From Clostridium sp. CAG:167 (lineage in GTDB: Bacteria > Bacillota > Clostridia > Lachnospirales > Lachnospiraceae), in contig HF998265.1 in NCBI GenBank assembly GCA_000433735.1, positions 1-7,851 of the forward strand: DNA of 7,851 nt. The letters are read 5' to 3'. The notes under the pieces were generated by a model. It made no database searches and was not told the origin of the DNA. It saw nothing but the letters and a program-made list of their open reading frames with translations. Positions 5,526-7,851 of the stretch are shown piece after piece. The position numbers were made by a program, and so were the translations under genes. Every line of letters starts with the position of its first letter. The stretch's first letter is position 1.

Positions 5526-7412
5526 ATGAAACCAGAGATCAGCTGGATCGATGATCCAAGAGTATTTCGTGTGAACCAGATGCCTGCTCACAGTGACCAC
5601 ACTTTTTATGAGTCGGAGGAGGCGTACAGAGAAGGCAGAAGCACTTTGAAACAAATGTTAAACGGAACCTGGAAATTTTCCTATGCGGACCGGGTGGACC
5701 AGAGGCAGGCGGACTTTTACAAAGAGGACTATGACGCCTCTGGATGGGACGAGATCCGGGTGCCGGGACATATCGAACTGGCCGGGTATGACCGGATCAA
5801 ATATGCCAATATCCAGTACCCGTGGGAAGGGCATGAGTACCTCAGACCTCCCTTTGCACCGTCTTCGGAGAACCAGAGAGCGGATGCTTTCAGTGGATCG
5901 GATTACTGCCCGGTGGGATCGTACCGGCTGGAGTTTGATGTGGAAGAAGGACTTTGTGGCAAGGATATTTCCCTGTTTTTCGAGGGCGTGGAGCAGGCAG
6001 TGTATGTCTGGCTCAATGGTGTGTTTATCGGTTATGGGGAAGATTCTTTTACCCCCACAGAATTTGGCTTAAGCGGCGTGATCCGGGAGAAGGGTAATGT
6101 GCTGGCGGTCGAAGTATATAAAAAGACGGTGGCGGCGTATCTGGAGGACCAGGACTTCTTCCGTTTCTTCGGTATTTTCCGGGATGTGTATCTGGTGGCG
6201 AGACCGGCGGTGCATCTGGAAGATCTGTGGCTTCGTCCTCAGTATGATCCGGCAGAGCAGACCGGTGTGCTGTCTGCCTGCATGGATTTTTCCGGGAAAG
6301 AGGGCGGACAGGTAAAATTGACCCTTCTGGATGCTGAGGGCCAGACGGTGGCGGAGAAAGAACAGCCATGGAAGGAAAAGATGGAACTGATCCTGCCGGT
6401 ACCGGGGAAAGTCAGGGCGTGGAGCCACGGCGATCCGTATCTGTATCGTGTGGAGATCCGGGTGATGGATCCGGATGGCGGACTTACAGAGGTCGTTCCT
6501 TATGACATAGGATTCAGAAAGATAGAGATCCGGGACAAGGTGATGAAACTCAATGGAGAGCGGCTTGTTTTCTGTGGTGTGAACCGGCATGAGTGGAGTG
6601 CTGACAGCGGCCGGTGCATTGGGGAAAAGGAAAGACAGTGGGATATGGAGTGCTTTAAGAGAAACCATATCAATGCGGTCCGTACCTGCCATTATCCGGA
6701 TCAGATCCCCTGGTATTATCTGTGTGACAAAGAGGGTATCTACATGATCGCTGAGACCAATCTGGAGACCCACGGTTCCTGGGGCAAGGCGGCTACACTG
6801 GATGATACATGGAATGTGCCGGGCAGCGTGCCGGAATGGGAGGCTATGACGTTGGACCGGGCAAAGACTCAGTTTGAGGTTTTGAAAAACCACACGGCGA
6901 TCCTTATCTGGTCCCTTGGCAATGAATCTTTTGTGGGCGAGACTTTGTGCAAGATGGATCAGTATTACCGAAACCAGGATCCGGACCGTCTGGTGCACTA
7001 CGAAGGGGTGTTCTGGCAGCCGGAATATAAAAGCCGTATGTCGGATATTGAGAGCCGTATGTATGCCTATCCAAAGGATATACGGGAGTATCTGGAAAAA
7101 GAGGCGGACAAACCGTTTATTCTCTGCGAGTACATGCACGATATGGGAAATTCCATGGGCGGTCTGAATACCTACATGAACCTGATCGATGAGTACGATA
7201 TGTATCAGGGTGGATTTATATGGGATTTCATTGACCAGTCCTTGTTTGTAACGGATCTGGTGACAGGTCAGAAGGTGCTGCGGTATGGGGCAGACTTTGA
7301 TGACAGGCCGGGGGATTATGAGTTCTCGGGAGATGGAATTGTATTTGGTGACCGACAGGAAAAACCAGCGATGCAGGAGGTAAGATATTATTATGGAAAA
7401 TATGAAAAATAA
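5526..7412 (+). CDS. lacL: Beta-galactosidase large subunit (GH2 family, LacL type)
   Basis: This is the catalytic subunit of a two-subunit beta-galactosidase that hydrolyses lactose and other beta-galactosides. Its 628 aa match the usual LacL length and correspond to roughly the first 60% of E. coli LacZ. The N-terminal jelly-roll sugar-binding domain spans about residues 30-210 (MPAHSDHTFY near the start). An immunoglobulin-like domain follows (about 215-325), then the TIM barrel from GFRKIEI (329 on). Active-site residues are present: acid/base Glu467 in SLGNES, nucleophile Glu535 in ILCEYMHDMGNS, and the metal-site pair Glu414 and His416 in NLETHG. No signal peptide is seen, so it should act in the cytoplasm. 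The RBS is AAGGA (5514-5518). Its 3' end contains the lacM ribosome binding site and overlaps lacM by 20 bases. I see no clear promoter, catabolite site or transporter in the window. Confidence 0.95.
   Translation: MKPEISWIDDPRVFRVNQMPAHSDHTFYESEEAYREGRSTLKQMLNGTWKFSYADRVDQRQADFYKEDYDASGWDEIRVPGHIELAGYDRIKYANIQYPWEGHEYLRPPFAPSSENQRADAFSGSDYCPVGSYRLEFDVEEGLCGKDISLFFEGVEQAVYVWLNGVFIGYGEDSFTPTEFGLSGVIREKGNVLAVEVYKKTVAAYLEDQDFFRFFGIFRDVYLVARPAVHLEDLWLRPQYDPAEQTGVLSACMDFSGKEGGQVKLTLLDAEGQTVAEKEQPWKEKMELILPVPGKVRAWSHGDPYLYRVEIRVMDPDGGLTEVVPYDIGFRKIEIRDKVMKLNGERLVFCGVNRHEWSADSGRCIGEKERQWDMECFKRNHINAVRTCHYPDQIPWYYLCDKEGIYMIAETNLETHGSWGKAATLDDTWNVPGSVPEWEAMTLDRAKTQFEVLKNHTAILIWSLGNESFVGETLCKMDQYYRNQDPDRLVHYEGVFWQPEYKSRMSDIESRMYAYPKDIREYLEKEADKPFILCEYMHDMGNSMGGLNTYMNLIDEYDMYQGGFIWDFIDQSLFVTDLVTGQKVLRYGADFDDRPGDYEFSGDGIVFGDRQEKPAMQEVRYYYGKYEK
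7375..7381 (+). promoter_or_regulatory. Ribosome binding site of lacM inside lacL
   Basis: AGGAGGT is a full-consensus Shine-Dalgarno located within lacL, 11 bases before ATG 7393 and 20 before ATG 7402. It favours 7393 as the lacM start. It is stronger than the AAGGA of lacL, which fits translation of lacM at a level matched to lacL in the heteromer. Confidence 0.85.
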
Positions 7413-7851
7413 ATTGCAGCTGATCTTTGGTGACTGGAGCCTGGGTGTAAAAGGAGAAAATTTTCACTATATTTTTTCCTACAAAACCGGTGGACTGGAA
7501 TCTTTTTATGCCAGGGGAAAAGAGTGGCTTTACCGGACTCCTATGCCGGTTTTCTGGCGGGCGCTGACCGATAATGACAGGGGATGTCATTTTCATGAGA
7601 CTTCGGGCATCTGGATGTCGGCGGATATGTTTATCCGTGTGAAAGGATTTCATATTTTGGTGGATGATAAAAAAGTGGATGACTTTTTTGCCCCGGGAAA
7701 CAATGGATATAGCCAGGATGAATACGGAAAAAAAGTGGAGATAGAATATGAGTATGAGACCATTACCAACCCGGCGGCGAAAGTAACCATCGCTTATACG
7801 GTGGAGCAAGGCGGTGTCATGACGGTGAAGGCGGTGTATCATGGCGTCAAG
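7393..7851 (+). CDS. lacM: Beta-galactosidase small subunit (LacM type), partial, 3' end beyond window
   Basis: The frame is open from ATG 7393 to the end of the window (153 codons, no stop), so the gene is cut here; complete LacM proteins are around 310-320 aa. It starts MENMKNKLQLIFGDWSLGVKG. It shows family motifs NFHYIFSYKTGGLES (residues 23-37), GKEWLYRTPMPVFWRALTDNDRG (42-64), and the strand-rich segments that follow. These correspond to the C-terminal beta-sandwich region of LacZ, including the conserved FWRA.TDNDRG stretch. The subunit completes the active enzyme with LacL. The start overlaps the end of lacL by 20 bases in another frame, similar to the short lacL/lacM overlaps known in lactobacilli, and implies coupled translation. 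ATG 7402 is an alternative start, but it lies too far from the Shine-Dalgarno at 7375. Confidence 0.93.
   Translation, partial: MENMKNKLQLIFGDWSLGVKGENFHYIFSYKTGGLESFYARGKEWLYRTPMPVFWRALTDNDRGCHFHETSGIWMSADMFIRVKGFHILVDDKKVDDFFAPGNNGYSQDEYGKKVEIEYEYETITNPAAKVTIAYTVEQGGVMTVKAVYHGVK

Noticed and set aside
6069..7139. A 356-codon open frame on the - strand inside lacL.
   Set aside because: It lies antisense to well-conserved GH2 sequence, has no recognisable domain, and is a shadow of the biased codon use of lacL.
7375..7412. The lacL stop near 7412 as a frameshift that broke a single lacZ.
   Set aside because: LacL length (628 aa), the internal AGGAGGT and the proper LacM start match the known two-subunit organisation.
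7228..7842. A 204-codon - strand frame over the lacL/lacM junction.
   Set aside because: The + strand here encodes clear LacL and LacM motifs, including the FWRALTDNDRG stretch; the reverse frame shows no domain.

Overview
The window is a housekeeping stretch plus a sugar gene pair from a low-to-mid GC Gram-positive bacterium, most likely a member of the Clostridia and perhaps Lachnospiraceae. Three things point there: a T-box leader in front of an aminoacyl-tRNA synthetase operon, a non-discriminating archaeal-type AspRS joined to gatCAB, and a two-subunit LacL/LacM beta-galactosidase. The family assignments rest on protein motifs read by eye. The organism call is an inference.

Bases 1-475 hold no gene that I believe. 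They contain a textbook vegetative promoter (TTGACA, 17 bases, TATAAT, with an extended -10 TG), then a complete T-box riboswitch and its Rho-independent terminator. A second terminator-like hairpin follows, then about 100 bases of leader ending in a strong ribosome binding site. The specifier loop, placed by hand folding, reads AAC (Asn). The same four bases GAAC also contain GAA (Glu), the arrangement described for the dual-specificity T-box of the Clostridium acetobutylicum transamidation operon.

Bases 476-5033 are one operon on the + strand: aspS (non-discriminating type), gatC, gatA and gatB, with gaps of 25, 17 and 1 bases. The AspRS is expected to charge both tRNA-Asp and tRNA-Asn with aspartate. 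GatCAB then amidates Asp-tRNA-Asn to Asn-tRNA-Asn and Glu-tRNA-Gln to Gln-tRNA-Gln. The T-box would therefore adjust the whole indirect Asn/Gln charging pathway to the level of uncharged tRNA.

Bases 5023-5490 hold a small stand-alone PilZ-domain gene (a predicted cyclic-di-GMP receptor). It has a good promoter of its own embedded in the last codons of gatB and is closed by a perfect 14-bp terminator hairpin.

Bases 5526-7851 hold lacL (complete) and lacM (cut by the window end). They overlap by 20 bases, and lacM has its ribosome binding site inside lacL. Together they make a heteromeric GH2 beta-galactosidase. No regulator or clear promoter for this pair is visible in the window.

I found no unknown protein system here. 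The items most worth following are in the RNA leader: the overlapping Glu/Asn specifier, a duplicated 8-mer around it that permits two stem I registers, and the tandem second terminator. The embedded promoter in front of the PilZ gene is also worth a check.
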